Notes under the pieces: generated by a model | Seen by the model: only the letters and a program-made list of their open reading frames with translations | The model's database searches: none | What the model was told of the DNA's origin: nothing | Position numbers and translations under genes: made by a program | NCBI RefSeq assembly: GCF_003063625.1 | Contig: NZ_CP026604.1 | Span: 4,628,065-4,692,064, forward strand | DNA: 64,000 bases | Direction: 5' to 3' | Source: Saccharobesus litoralis | Lineage (GTDB): Bacteria; Pseudomonadota; Gammaproteobacteria; Enterobacterales; Alteromonadaceae | Part shown: piece after piece, positions 55,417 to 64,000 of the stretch | Numbering within the stretch: the first letter of the stretch is position 1 | How the letters are laid out: every line of letters begins with the position of its first letter

Positions 55417-58400
55417 TTAAGCTACCTTGGCTTGAGTGGGGGTTATATCTTCTGCTGCGGGCTGAATACACTTAAATGTTTCTTCTCCCATACGCAATAA
55501 GCTCGGTAAAAATATCAAGGTAAATAGCGTACTGACACTCATACCACCGACAATTACCGCCGCGATACCTCGATATAATTCTGCTCCAGAACCAGGAATA
55601 AGGAGTAACGGCAACATACCAAACAAACTAGTCAATGTACTCATAAGAATAGGCCGTAAACGCAAACGTACAGCTTGTTTAACCGCCTCAGTACGATGCA
55701 AACCTTCACGCTCCGAACTGCGAGTTTGGTGCACTAATAAAATAGCATTATTCACTACCAACCCTAACAAAATCACAAAGCCTATCATGGTTAATAAATC
55801 TAATGGCTGGAAAATAAACAAGTTAGTTATTTGTAACATAGCCACCCCGCCAAATGTCGCCAGAGGTAAAGCCAAGACCACCAATAAACTATCCTTAAAG
55901 GAGCGAAATAAAGCCGCCATCAACAGATATAAAATGGCTAATGCCAAAGCAAAGCTACCCGCCATTTGCTGTAATGTGGTATCTAACGCCTTCGCGCTGC
56001 CGCGATACGTAACCGTACCATCTTCTGGTAAATTCGCGCTAATGACTGGCTCAACCTCAGTTTTTAACATTTTAATTGCCTGTTCTAAACTCATATTATC
56101 AGGCGGCGTAACGACCAAGGTAATCGTGCGGCGACGATCAACTCGGCGGATTTGCGCAGGCCCAGCCGTACGCTCAATTTCGACTAACTCAGAAAACGGC
56201 AAGGTCGTGCTATTTGGCGTATAAACAGGAGTGGCGCCTAATGACTCAGGTGTCGTCCATTCAGGGGCCCGCAACAGCATACGCGCTCGGCGTTGGCCAT
56301 CGAAATATTCACCTAAAAATAGGCCATCACCTAAAGCAGCAGTCATTTGCATAACGTCTTGACGTGCTAAACCGGCTTCAACTATTCGCCTTTTATCGGG
56401 GGTTAATCTCAATTCAGGTTCGGCAAACTCCAACCCAGGTACAGGCTGAGTTTGAGCTGTGGGCATGACTTGCATAATTTTACCAAAACCGGCTTGTGCT
56501 GCCTGTAACGCTCGGTCAATATCATTGGCTTGAATGTCAATATCAATCGAACGCCCACCATCCAAGCGGCCAAATAACTCAGCTTGGCTAGCAAACGCAA
56601 TAGTATCTGGAAAGCCTCGTAATATTTCACCGTTAAACGCGTTGACCAAATCAGGGATCTTATCAGGATCGGTAGCGGCACCACCGACGAATCCAAAGTT
56701 ACCAAACAAACCTAAAAAATAATTACTCACTTGTGGCTCTTTGTTACCTTGATAATATTCACTGAGTCTGGCGTTAAGGACTTCGCCCATTTCTTGACGT
56801 GCCGCTTCAGCACTTTGCCCAGGCGGCGGCAAAATAAAACCAAAAATTAAATTACGATTGCCTTTCGGCAGATAATCGGCTTGCGGCAACAATGCCAATG
56901 TCGTAGTGACCGACAATAACATTAAACCCAATATCCATGACCAACGTTTTGCCGGTGAAGACGTTATGCGCATGATCCCTGCTGAAATGTTATCCCACCA
57001 ACGTTTATGCGGATCATCATCCTTAACTTTAGCCAGTAAGCCAACGGAACCAGTGGGCAACACCAAAACGGCTACCAATAATGAACTCACCACAGCAATC
57101 GCAATAGCTAAAGCTAAATCACCAAATAGCTGACCAGATACATCTTTTAAAAATAAAATAGGAATAAAAATAGCTATCGTCGTCGCCGTTGACGACAACA
57201 AAGCACCCCATACCTGCCCTGCACCTTGCAGTGCTGCGTCTCGCTTGTTTAACCCAGCTTCGCGTAAACGGACTATATTTTCTAAAACCACAATAGCCGC
57301 GTCTAATACCATGCCAACGGCAAAGGCGAGCCCTGCCAAAGAAATGATGTTTAAACTGCGTCCGAGCATATCAAATACAACAAAAGTGGTTGTTAATGCT
57401 AAAGGGATCGCAACAGCCACCATGATAGTGGCGCGGAACTTACGTAAAAACCACCAAAGAACACCGATGGCCAATAATATGCCAAGTGCGAGGTTGTTCC
57501 GGACCAAGTCTACTGCGTCATTCACATAATCGCTTTCATCGTAAACTTTAGTGATAGAAACCCCCGCTTTGGGTAAAACATTTTGATTGAGATCGTCAAC
57601 AATCACATCAACCTGTCGCATAATATCCAGCACGTTAACGTCGTTTTCTGGCACTATGTTCATGGCCACACCCCGTGAGCCAATCTGGTACAACACACCC
57701 ACTTCGTCCTGCAAACGATAATCCACCGTTGCCACGTCCGACAACAGAACAGGCTCGCCTTGATAAGTTGTAACGACAATTGAACCAAAATTTTCGATTG
57801 GATATTTACCTTTAAAACGCAAGGTATATCGCCGGCGACCTACATCCGTAAAGCCGCCAGAACTATCTTGAATAGAAGACAGTCGACCAACTAACTGAGG
57901 AATAGTCACACCAACGGAAGCTAGCTTTGTCGGGTCAAAAACGATCTGCAATTCTTTTTCCAATGCGCCGTAAGCATTGGTTTTTGAAACGCCATCAATA
58001 CGCTCAATACGGGTTTGGATAACATCTTCAATGTATTCTCGATAAGCGCGTATATCTTTGTCATTGCCCTCTACAGTTTGAATTGCAAACCAAGCAATTT
58101 CACCGCCAAACTCATCATTACCGACAAACAACACAGGCTCATCGGCATCGACAGGGTAACGAGGCACACGATTAAGCTGGTTCATGGTTTCCAGCAAAGC
58201 ACGGCGCAAATCGACTTCTACATCAAATTTTAACGTTACCGTACCACGCCCTTGCCCCGCTTGGCTCTCAAGCTTGACTAAGCCTGGCACATTCTTTAAA
58301 ACATCTTCTTGCTGTTCAATAATTTCAGATTCAACTTCCTCGGGAGCCGCTGAGCGCCAACCGGTCTGCACAACAATTTGCGGCCGCTCAACATTTGGGG

Positions 58401-58509
58401 TCATTTGCACAGGTAAGCGGAATAAGCTAATGATGCCAAACATGACAACCATGATTAACCCGACCACCACGGCAGTCGGATTACGTAGAGCTTGTTGGGT
58501 CAAGTTCAT
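55417..58509 (-). CDS. RND-family efflux pump, inner-membrane subunit
   Basis: This is a 1030-residue transporter of the AcrB/MdtB superfamily with 12 spans and two large periplasmic domains. Its start, LTQQALRNPTAVVVGLIMVVMFGIIS, and the RLPVQMTPNVERPQIVV motif are typical. The conserved transmembrane acidic pair lies in the stretch AGLAFAVGMVLDAAIVVLENI, and GFVILLGLVVNNAILLVHQTR appears in the second half. It uses the proton gradient to export amphiphilic compounds. The adaptor gene precedes it by three bases. An outer-membrane channel gene is not nearby, so a TolC-type protein encoded elsewhere must complete it. Confidence 0.94.
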   Translation of the reverse strand: MNLTQQALRNPTAVVVGLIMVVMFGIISLFRLPVQMTPNVERPQIVVQTGWRSAAPEEVESEIIEQQEDVLKNVPGLVKLESQAGQGRGTVTLKFDVEVDLRRALLETMNQLNRVPRYPVDADEPVLFVGNDEFGGEIAWFAIQTVEGNDKDIRAYREYIEDVIQTRIERIDGVSKTNAYGALEKELQIVFDPTKLASVGVTIPQLVGRLSSIQDSSGGFTDVGRRRYTLRFKGKYPIENFGSIVVTTYQGEPVLLSDVATVDYRLQDEVGVLYQIGSRGVAMNIVPENDVNVLDIMRQVDVIVDDLNQNVLPKAGVSITKVYDESDYVNDAVDLVRNNLALGILLAIGVLWWFLRKFRATIMVAVAIPLALTTTFVVFDMLGRSLNIISLAGLAFAVGMVLDAAIVVLENIVRLREAGLNKRDAALQGAGQVWGALLSSTATTIAIFIPILFLKDVSGQLFGDLALAIAIAVVSSLLVAVLVLPTGSVGLLAKVKDDDPHKRWWDNISAGIMRITSSPAKRWSWILGLMLLSVTTTLALLPQADYLPKGNRNLIFGFILPPPGQSAEAARQEMGEVLNARLSEYYQGNKEPQVSNYFLGLFGNFGFVGGAATDPDKIPDLVNAFNGEILRGFPDTIAFASQAELFGRLDGGRSIDIDIQANDIDRALQAAQAGFGKIMQVMPTAQTQPVPGLEFAEPELRLTPDKRRIVEAGLARQDVMQMTAALGDGLFLGEYFDGQRRARMLLRAPEWTTPESLGATPVYTPNSTTLPFSELVEIERTAGPAQIRRVDRRRTITLVVTPPDNMSLEQAIKMLKTEVEPVISANLPEDGTVTYRGSAKALDTTLQQMAGSFALALAILYLLMAALFRSFKDSLLVVLALPLATFGGVAMLQITNLFIFQPLDLLTMIGFVILLGLVVNNAILLVHQTRSSEREGLHRTEAVKQAVRLRLRPILMSTLTSLFGMLPLLLIPGSGAELYRGIAAVIVGGMSVSTLFTLIFLPSLLRMGEETFKCIQPAAEDITPTQAKVA

Positions 58510-58512
58510 GAC

Positions 58513-59622
58513 TTACAACTCCCGCACATTAACTAGTTTGCTGTTATCTTGTTTAACGGATACAGGCATGCCATGGCGCAAGCGTTCTGCCCCACGAATG
58601 ATTACAGCCTGCCCCACAGTTAGGTCGCCTTTAACCGCAATCCATTGGCCATAACCATTACTTTCAACAACAGGCACTTGTTGAGCTAGGTTATCTTTGA
58701 CAACAAAAACGGAGTTTTGTCCGCGACGCAATACCAAGGCATCTCGTGGTACAAGAAAAGCGGCATCTTTGTCTAATTTTGGTAAAGGAACAGCGACTTT
58801 AGCATTTCCCCCTACAGGCCAGTTGGTTTGACTAGCATCGAGCAAAACTTCCATGAGTCGAGATTGACTATCAGCAACAGGGACAACTTTACGTACTTTA
58901 AGTTGAGCCTGTCCCAAATCAGAATCAACTTCAATTTGCATGTTAGGTTGAACAAATTGCCATGCCGCAATAGGAACCATAACTTTAATATCAATATTGT
59001 TCGTATCCACTAACCGCAATAATGGATCGCCTTGACTCACTACCTCACCCACTTGACTCAGTCGATTAGTCACAACACCGGAGAAAGGCGCTTGTAATTG
59101 ACTATAAGCCAATTGTAATTGCACTTTTGCTATATCCGCATTTACTGCATCTATTTTTGCCAAGGTCGTATCTAGCTCGGACGTACGTTGCTCCAATAAG
59201 GTTTTAGAAGCATTGTTCTGAGATGCAAGTCGAGTAAGGCGTTCTACTTCTTTTTGTAAGAATGTTTTCTGGGCTTGCAGCCCACGAATATTGGCCTGTT
59301 GTGTCGCCAAATCAAGCTTTAACCCACTATCGTCAAGCTTTATTAACTTGTCGCCAAGCTCGACTTTATCTCCGGCTTCTTTTAGCCACACGACCTGCCC
59401 AGCCACTCGACTGGCTACCATGGCGTCATTTCGACTGACAACAGTCGCACTGCGCCAAACACGAGCAGGAATATCGTTAGCTTTAATTTCATCAACGTGA
59501 ACTAAGGCTGGCGGTTGTTCTGGATTAGCCTGTGATAGATTGGAAAAAGCCAATAAACTGACGACAACAGGAGTGAAGAAAAATCGTGAAAAACATGACA
59601 TGCGGGAAACCCTAAATTCCAT
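58513..59622 (-). CDS. RND efflux periplasmic adaptor (HlyD/MFP family)
   Basis: This is a 369-residue membrane-fusion protein with an export signal (PVVVSLLAFSNLSQA). The lipoyl-like part contains VASRVAGQVVWLKEAGDKVELGDKLIKLD, followed by a long coiled-coil hairpin (about 85-150) with QLAYSQLQAPFSGVVTNRLSQVGEVVSQG, and beta-barrel and membrane-proximal domains. It links the RND pump to an outer-membrane channel. An ATG 21 bases downstream is an alternative start. Confidence 0.92.
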   Translation of the reverse strand: MEFRVSRMSCFSRFFFTPVVVSLLAFSNLSQANPEQPPALVHVDEIKANDIPARVWRSATVVSRNDAMVASRVAGQVVWLKEAGDKVELGDKLIKLDDSGLKLDLATQQANIRGLQAQKTFLQKEVERLTRLASQNNASKTLLEQRTSELDTTLAKIDAVNADIAKVQLQLAYSQLQAPFSGVVTNRLSQVGEVVSQGDPLLRLVDTNNIDIKVMVPIAAWQFVQPNMQIEVDSDLGQAQLKVRKVVPVADSQSRLMEVLLDASQTNWPVGGNAKVAVPLPKLDKDAAFLVPRDALVLRRGQNSVFVVKDNLAQQVPVVESNGYGQWIAVKGDLTVGQAVIIRGAERLRHGMPVSVKQDNSKLVNVREL

Positions 59623-59701
59623 GGCAAACGAAAACTCGTTATTCTACCGAGATAGAAATCAAGTATACAGTAACGAGCAAAGCAACTAACCGATTTAAAT
59701 G

Positions 59702-60817
59702 TTAACTAATCTTATCTTGATGAGAGTTTGCGTTTTCTGGAGGTAAAACCTCAGTTGAAGCCTCTGTAGATGCCACTACCTCATCCAATTCATCCCCACT
59801 GGAAATTAACAAAGCTAGCCAAAGGGTTTCTTCATTAGACTCCAATGCAATTTTAACTACCATGGTCAAGGGTACACTCAACAGCATGCCCACTGTACCT
59901 AACAACCAACCCCAAAAAACCAAGGATAAAAACACAACCAAAGTCGATATACCTAACCCTTTACCTAAATACTTGGGCTCAACGACATTGCCCATCACTG
60001 TGTTGATCGCTAGATACCCCACAGTGATCATACCTGCACCGCCAGGGCCTACTTGCAATAAAGCTAACAATATCGCCGGTACCGCTGCAATTATAGAACC
60101 AATAGTCGGAATATAATTAAGCAAAAACGCCAACAAACCCCAAAGAATAAAGTAGTCAACGCCAACCGCCCAACACAATACACTAGCACAGATCCCCGTT
60201 CCTAAACTAACGACGGTTTTAATGGCTAGGTAACGTTTTACCGACTCAAGAAAGCCATCGATTTTCTCGATATGCATGGCTGGATCATCAAACGCGACAT
60301 GCAATTTTTTCTTTAATGAATCGGCTTCTAACAGCATAAAAACACTGGTCAGTAAAATTAGAAAAAAGTTAGCCAGTACGTTACTTAAACCAGACAAGGT
60401 ATTTGTGGCGACTGACATTGCTGCACTGGGGTCAAAATGCTCAAGCACAAACGATTTATTTAACACTATGTTATAAACAGCCAAGGTCTCGACTAACCAA
60501 GTAAATTCATTTTGTAATTGCGCTTTATACACAGGGATATCAGCACTAAATTTACTCATCGATTGAGCAACTACGCCAGTCAACGTCATACCAACTAGTA
60601 CTATCATGCACACGACGAGCAATACGGCGATCCCCTTAGGGATGTTAAATTTCGCTAAATAATTAATTAAAGGCTGACAGGTAATAGCCACAAAAACCGA
60701 TAACAAAAATGGCTCTAAAATAGCAGATGCGCCGCTGACACCAGCAAAAATAATAATAATGGCGGCTACTGTCAGCAATAACTTACTAACGGCGGTAAAT
60801 TGAGAATTGAATTGCAT
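59702..60817 (-). CDS. AI-2E (PerM/UPF0118) family transporter
   Basis: This is a 371-residue inner-membrane protein with about eight spans. The family motifs are the early SAILEPFLLSVFVAITCQPLINYL and, near the C-terminus, LLGTVGMLLSVPLTMVVKIALES. Members export autoinducer-2 or other anions, or act as Na+/H+ antiporters; the substrate here is unknown. The N- and C-terminal tails are cytosolic. It is in the same direction as the RND genes but 79 bases away. Confidence 0.9.
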   Translation of the reverse strand: MQFNSQFTAVSKLLLTVAAIIIIFAGVSGASAILEPFLLSVFVAITCQPLINYLAKFNIPKGIAVLLVVCMIVLVGMTLTGVVAQSMSKFSADIPVYKAQLQNEFTWLVETLAVYNIVLNKSFVLEHFDPSAAMSVATNTLSGLSNVLANFFLILLTSVFMLLEADSLKKKLHVAFDDPAMHIEKIDGFLESVKRYLAIKTVVSLGTGICASVLCWAVGVDYFILWGLLAFLLNYIPTIGSIIAAVPAILLALLQVGPGGAGMITVGYLAINTVMGNVVEPKYLGKGLGISTLVVFLSLVFWGWLLGTVGMLLSVPLTMVVKIALESNEETLWLALLISSGDELDEVVASTEASTEVLPPENANSHQDKIS

Positions 60818-60938
60818 GATGCCAAGTCCATGAAGTTATTAGTAATTCACTTTAACAATGCCACATGAGCGTGTATTGTTGTTTTAAATGATCGTTAATT
60901 ATGTGACTAACGTTAATAAGCCCGACAGTAAACTAAAT

Positions 60939-61301
60939 ATGAGCAAAAACCTAGCCCGGATCAGTATAAAAAATTTAAGACTGCGTACCTATATTGGTTT
61001 TAACCAATCGGAAAAAGAAAACAAACAAGACGTGGTGATCAATGCCCACATTTACTACGGCGCCGACCGTGCTGTAACAACCGATAACGTACAAGACGCA
61101 GTCAACTATAAAACTATAACCAAACGTATTATCCGTCATGTGGAAGATGGTCGTTTTTTATTATTAGAAAAATTAACCCAAGATGTTATCGATATTTGTC
61201 GTGACCACCCTTGGATTGAACAAGTAGAGGTGGAAGTAGATAAGCCACATGCATTGCGGTTTGCCGATTCTGTTTCACTGTGTTTAAGCTGGCAAAAGTA
61301 A
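60939..61301 (+). CDS. folX: Dihydroneopterin triphosphate 2'-epimerase
   Basis: This is a 120-residue protein with the FolX/FolB fold: [30 protein letters not shown], then [30 protein letters not shown] and [22 protein letters not shown]. It fits E. coli FolX closely (120 residues). FolX epimerises 7,8-dihydroneopterin triphosphate to dihydromonapterin triphosphate. The ATG at 60939 is chosen because it gives the exact family length; an upstream ATG adds 17 unrelated codons. It is followed by yfcH, the same order as in E. coli. Confidence 0.92.
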   Translation: MSKNLARISIKNLRLRTYIGFNQSEKENKQDVVINAHIYYGADRAVTTDNVQDAVNYKTITKRIIRHVEDGRFLLLEKLTQDVIDICRDHPWIEQVEVEVDKPHALRFADSVSLCLSWQK

Positions 61302-61357
61302 GTAGAGAACTTATACTTAAAACATCGATATAAAGGTGACATTTTCGTCAAGCAATT

Positions 61358-62263
61358 ATGCATATTCTCATCACTGGTGGTACCGGCTTTATTGGCTCTA
61401 ATCTAATTAAGCAACTTAAAGCCCATAGTAAAATTACGGTAGTGTCTCGACAATCTTGCTTATGTTTCGACCGATTTGGCCATGATATTAGCTGTATTGA
61501 TGACTTAAATAAATTACCCTCGTTAAACCAGTTTGATGCTGTGATCAATTTGGCTGGCGAGCCAATCGCAGATAAATATTGGACTAATCGTCAAAAGTGG
61601 CGAATAAAACAAAGTCGCTGGAACATAACTCAGCAACTTGTCGACTTATTTGAAAAATCCAAAATAAAACCCAAAGTTTTTATTTCAGGATCAGCCATAG
61701 GCTACTATGGTCGGCAAGCTGCTGATATTGATATAGATGAAACGTTTAGCCAACCTCATCATGAATTTACCTATGAGGTATGTGAAAAATGGGAGCGCGT
61801 TGCCAAGCAAGTCGAACAACACACTCGCCTGTGTATTCTCAGAACCGGCATTGTGTTAGGACGTGAAGGGGCATTGAAAAAAATGAGTTTGCCTTTTAAG
61901 CTCTACGCTGGTGGAGCATTAGGTTCAGGGCAGCAAGTCATGAGCTGGATCCATATTGACGACATGGTGGAGGCCATTATTTACTTGTTAAATAATGAAA
62001 GCTCTCGTGGCGTATACAACCTAACCGCACCCAACCCAGTAAATAATTTAGCCTTTAGTCAAGCACTAGCAAGCGCGTTAAACCGCCCGTGTTGGCTAAC
62101 AATGCCAGCCGTTATGTTACGCTTAATCTTAGGTGAATTGTCCGATCTCATGCTAACAGGGCAAAAAGTAAAGCCGACTCGATTACTAGAGGAAGGTTTT
62201 GAATTTAGATTTACAGATATCGACACGGCTTTACAGCACTTATCTAAACCGCATCGACATTAA
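61358..62263 (+). CDS. yfcH: TIGR01777-type NAD(P)-binding protein YfcH
   Basis: This is a 301-residue extended-SDR-like protein. The Rossmann motif ITGGTGFIGSNLI is at the N-terminus, INLAGEPIADKYWTNRQKWRI is characteristic of the TIGR01777 family, and ISGSAIGYYG and SWIHIDDMVEAIIYLL follow. The C-terminal DUF1731-like region contains ALSKPH-type ending residues. The function is not established. It lies 56 bases after folX, as in E. coli, and may share its transcript. Confidence 0.9.
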   Translation: MHILITGGTGFIGSNLIKQLKAHSKITVVSRQSCLCFDRFGHDISCIDDLNKLPSLNQFDAVINLAGEPIADKYWTNRQKWRIKQSRWNITQQLVDLFEKSKIKPKVFISGSAIGYYGRQAADIDIDETFSQPHHEFTYEVCEKWERVAKQVEQHTRLCILRTGIVLGREGALKKMSLPFKLYAGGALGSGQQVMSWIHIDDMVEAIIYLLNNESSRGVYNLTAPNPVNNLAFSQALASALNRPCWLTMPAVMLRLILGELSDLMLTGQKVKPTRLLEEGFEFRFTDIDTALQHLSKPHRH

Positions 62264-62296
62264 ATAACGCGAAGCTAGAGCGTATTGATCTAAAAT

Positions 62297-62773
62297 TTAC
62301 TCAACGTAAATTTGCATCTCTTCGCCAATTTGTTTACGCATTTCCATCAACTTAACCGCAGAGGCATGCTGTTTTTTATCAGCTTCGGTTTCTGGCACCC
62401 ATTCCGGTACGTTAATCGGTTGCCCTGACTCGTCAACCGCAACCATAATAACGATACAATGCGTGGTTAAGCGACGATTCATGGATTTAGGATCACAGGC
62501 ATTAACTTCTAACGCAATGTGCATTGAAGAGCGACCTGTGTATATGACTTTCGCACCAACCTCAACTAGGTTACCAACATGAATAGGTGCCACAAAGCGG
62601 ATCCCACCTGCATAAGCTGTCACACAATAACGGCCACTCCAGCCGGCTGCACAGGCATACGCGGCTAAGTCTATCCATTTCATTACGGCGCCACCGTGTA
62701 CTTTACCACCAAAGTTAACATCTTGTGGTTCAGCTAAAAATCTTAACGTTATTTCTCTTTGACGTGGTTCCAT
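62297..62773 (-). CDS. Acyl-CoA thioesterase (hotdog fold)
   Basis: This is a 158-residue protein with the YciA/acyl-CoA hydrolase pattern RFLAEPQDVNFGGKVHGGAVMKWIDLAAYACA. The HGG motif precedes the catalytic acidic residue of the MKWID helix, and YTGRSSMHIALEV follows in the beta-sheet. It probably hydrolyses acyl-CoA thioesters. The C-terminal 30 residues are charged and may form a tail helix. It is convergent with yfcH. Confidence 0.88.
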   Translation of the reverse strand: MEPRQREITLRFLAEPQDVNFGGKVHGGAVMKWIDLAAYACAAGWSGRYCVTAYAGGIRFVAPIHVGNLVEVGAKVIYTGRSSMHIALEVNACDPKSMNRRLTTHCIVIMVAVDESGQPINVPEWVPETEADKKQHASAVKLMEMRKQIGEEMQIYVE

Positions 62774-63157
62774 AATGTTTCTCCCCCGTTGGCAACATTA
62801 AATATGGATGAAAATTAAATAAAACACCAGATGAACTGGCCATAAACTCAACTTAGCAGGATGTATTCCAATTAGTAACGAAGTGAGTAAGAAAATAAAA
62901 AGTTTGTTTGCTGACGATCCTGCTTTCTTACACCGCGGATAAATTTCGTTCTAAATGTGACAAAATAATAAACTTTTTGTAGATAAACTGGCTTGTTAGC
63001 TCTGCAAGCATAAATGCTCGCCTACACTATTTTATCCCAATCTAGCTAGCAGAATGAATAAGTCATTGGCTTATACGGCCAGTTAAGTCAGAGCTAAGCA
63101 CAAAATAAGTGCAGCACCACAAGAGTGCATCGACTGGTATTTTCCAACTTGGTGCAA
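62774..63157. other. Intergenic region without recognised gene
   Basis: The 384 bases contain only short frames on both strands and no hairpin with a T run that I could call a terminator. The promoter of the thioesterase gene must be in the left part (minus strand). Confidence 0.4.
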
Positions 63158-64000
63158 TTAATTGATTTTAACACTGCCGTCTTTACGCCAAAAGACAATC
63201 GCAGGTATTTGCGTTTCCCACAATTCATTTGGATTCCAAGTGTATTCATTTTTGTAGCGGCGATTCAGAATGCGCATATCCAAACCCGATTTAACACGCG
63301 AAGCTTCAAAATAAAAATTATACTGTGGTGAAATAATGACTTCAGTTTGACTAAATGATTGTTGCTGATTACGAGTCACTTGTTTAACAATAGGTAATTC
63401 AGGGTTAGACGGGTAAAGTGATGAAACAATACCCTTTTCTAATGCTTTGGTTTCGGTGCAATAAAAATAAACACCGCTACCCACTGGAAAACGGCCGACC
63501 ATATCCAAAAATAGCTTACCGAATAACCGGCTAAAAGTGCGCTCTTCTATTGCTTGCTGAATAAAGTCATAAGCTTGATAAACCTGTCGATAATCATGCT
63601 CAGCTTTAGTACTTAAAATAAACGACCCATAGGTCATGGGTATCCGTAATAAGTTTCGTAATTCTTGACTATGTGACCGTTCTGCATCCATCATCGCCAA
63701 CATAAAATCCATTTTACGGGTTTCATACTCGACAAACGCATTTCTCTCTTCACGAGTATCAAGTTTTTTATTAGGTAAACCAATACCTAAGCGTAAATAA
63801 TCAAGTGACTTTTTGCGCATGGTTTTCAGCATTTGGTCACGTTCATCTTGGCTTAAAACCCGATAACGGTCACCATTGAAAATAGCTTCAACTTCAGGCG
63901 AGTAAGAACCTATAGCGTGAACTAATGCAACCTTAGCAATCGGTTTTAATACTTCTTCGCGATACTTCATGCGCCCTTGCGGATCAAGCTGATTTGGCTC
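63158..64000 (-). CDS. Unidentified protein, 3' part (5' partial)
   Basis: The frame stays open through the end of the window, so at least the last 280 residues are seen and the true start lies outside. The visible part is mostly helical (RDQMLKTMRKKSLDYLRLGIGLP, EHDYRQVYQAYDFIQQAIEER). It ends with a segment, VGRFPVGSGVYFYCTETKALEKGIVSSLYPSNPELPIV, that resembles the tail found after HD-GYP phosphodiesterase domains. A catalytic HD-GYP motif is not visible in this part. It may be a degenerate HD-GYP or a related signalling protein. Confidence 0.55.
   Translation of the reverse strand, partial: EPNQLDPQGRMKYREEVLKPIAKVALVHAIGSYSPEVEAIFNGDRYRVLSQDERDQMLKTMRKKSLDYLRLGIGLPNKKLDTREERNAFVEYETRKMDFMLAMMDAERSHSQELRNLLRIPMTYGSFILSTKAEHDYRQVYQAYDFIQQAIEERTFSRLFGKLFLDMVGRFPVGSGVYFYCTETKALEKGIVSSLYPSNPELPIVKQVTRNQQQSFSQTEVIISPQYNFYFEASRVKSGLDMRILNRRYKNEYTWNPNELWETQIPAIVFWRKDGSVKIN

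Overview
The window is chromosomal DNA from a marine gammaproteobacterium, most likely of the Alteromonadales. The evidence is the AT-rich composition, the fabB/mnmC and pdxB-asd neighbourhoods, the folX-yfcH pair, a TonB2/TtpC-type energy-transduction operon, a putative carbohydrate-active lipoprotein next to a sugar-sensor-like kinase, and many small palindromic intergenic repeats. I cannot fix the genus from the sequence alone. No rRNA, tRNA, CRISPR array, phage or plasmid gene was recognised.

Layout. 1-2.5 kb: end of a sodium:solute symporter, a structured intergenic stretch with a terminator, and a Cache-type chemoreceptor with a strong promoter overlapped by a 13-bp perfect inverted repeat. 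2.5-4.6 kb: a small accessory patch with an orphan Phd/StbD antitoxin, a DUF4160-DUF2442 pair and a deoxyinosine/uracil-DNA glycosylase. All lie on the minus strand, separated by attC-like inverted repeats, so they may be stray integron cassettes. 4.8-13.6 kb: asd, pdxB, a peroxiredoxin-like lipoprotein, fabB with a FabR-like operator, mnmC, a 56-codon small gene, a TauE/SafE permease and smrA. 13.7-20.2 kb: an exported SDR, a nucleotide-transporter-like carrier, a GH43-like lipoprotein, and a two-component system whose kinase has two galactose-binding-like sensor regions. 21-33.8 kb: alkaline phosphatase, Pat-type acetyltransferase, adk, htpG (sigma-32 promoter), murI, ligA, yajQ, a DksA-like protein and a degenerate GGDEF protein. 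34-39.2 kb: the six-gene operon DUF3450-TtpC-ExbB-ExbD-TonB-TPR. 39.5-42.9 kb: prfC-argS. 43-51 kb: a large secreted M23 protein and a Gld-like ABC operon. 51-55.4 kb: FetB-like permease, two signalling proteins and an unknown protein. 55.4-60.8 kb: RND pump, its adaptor and an AI-2E-family permease. 60.9-64 kb: folX-yfcH, a thioesterase and the 3' part of a gene leaving the window.

The most unusual content is repetitive DNA. Five copies of a roughly 130-bp MITE-like element (TA target duplication, imperfect terminal repeats, two subfamilies with different hairpin cores) are spread over 50 kb, three of them within 1-7 bases of a stop codon. One copy is split by a 326-bp element with ends close to the IS50/Tn5 outer end, flanked by a decayed 10-bp duplication. 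Copy 33124-33253 preserves the empty site, so the nesting can be read directly. The best candidate for an undescribed functional module is the 13.8-20.2 kb block, where secreted enzymes, a transporter-like protein and a dedicated sensor pair sit together.
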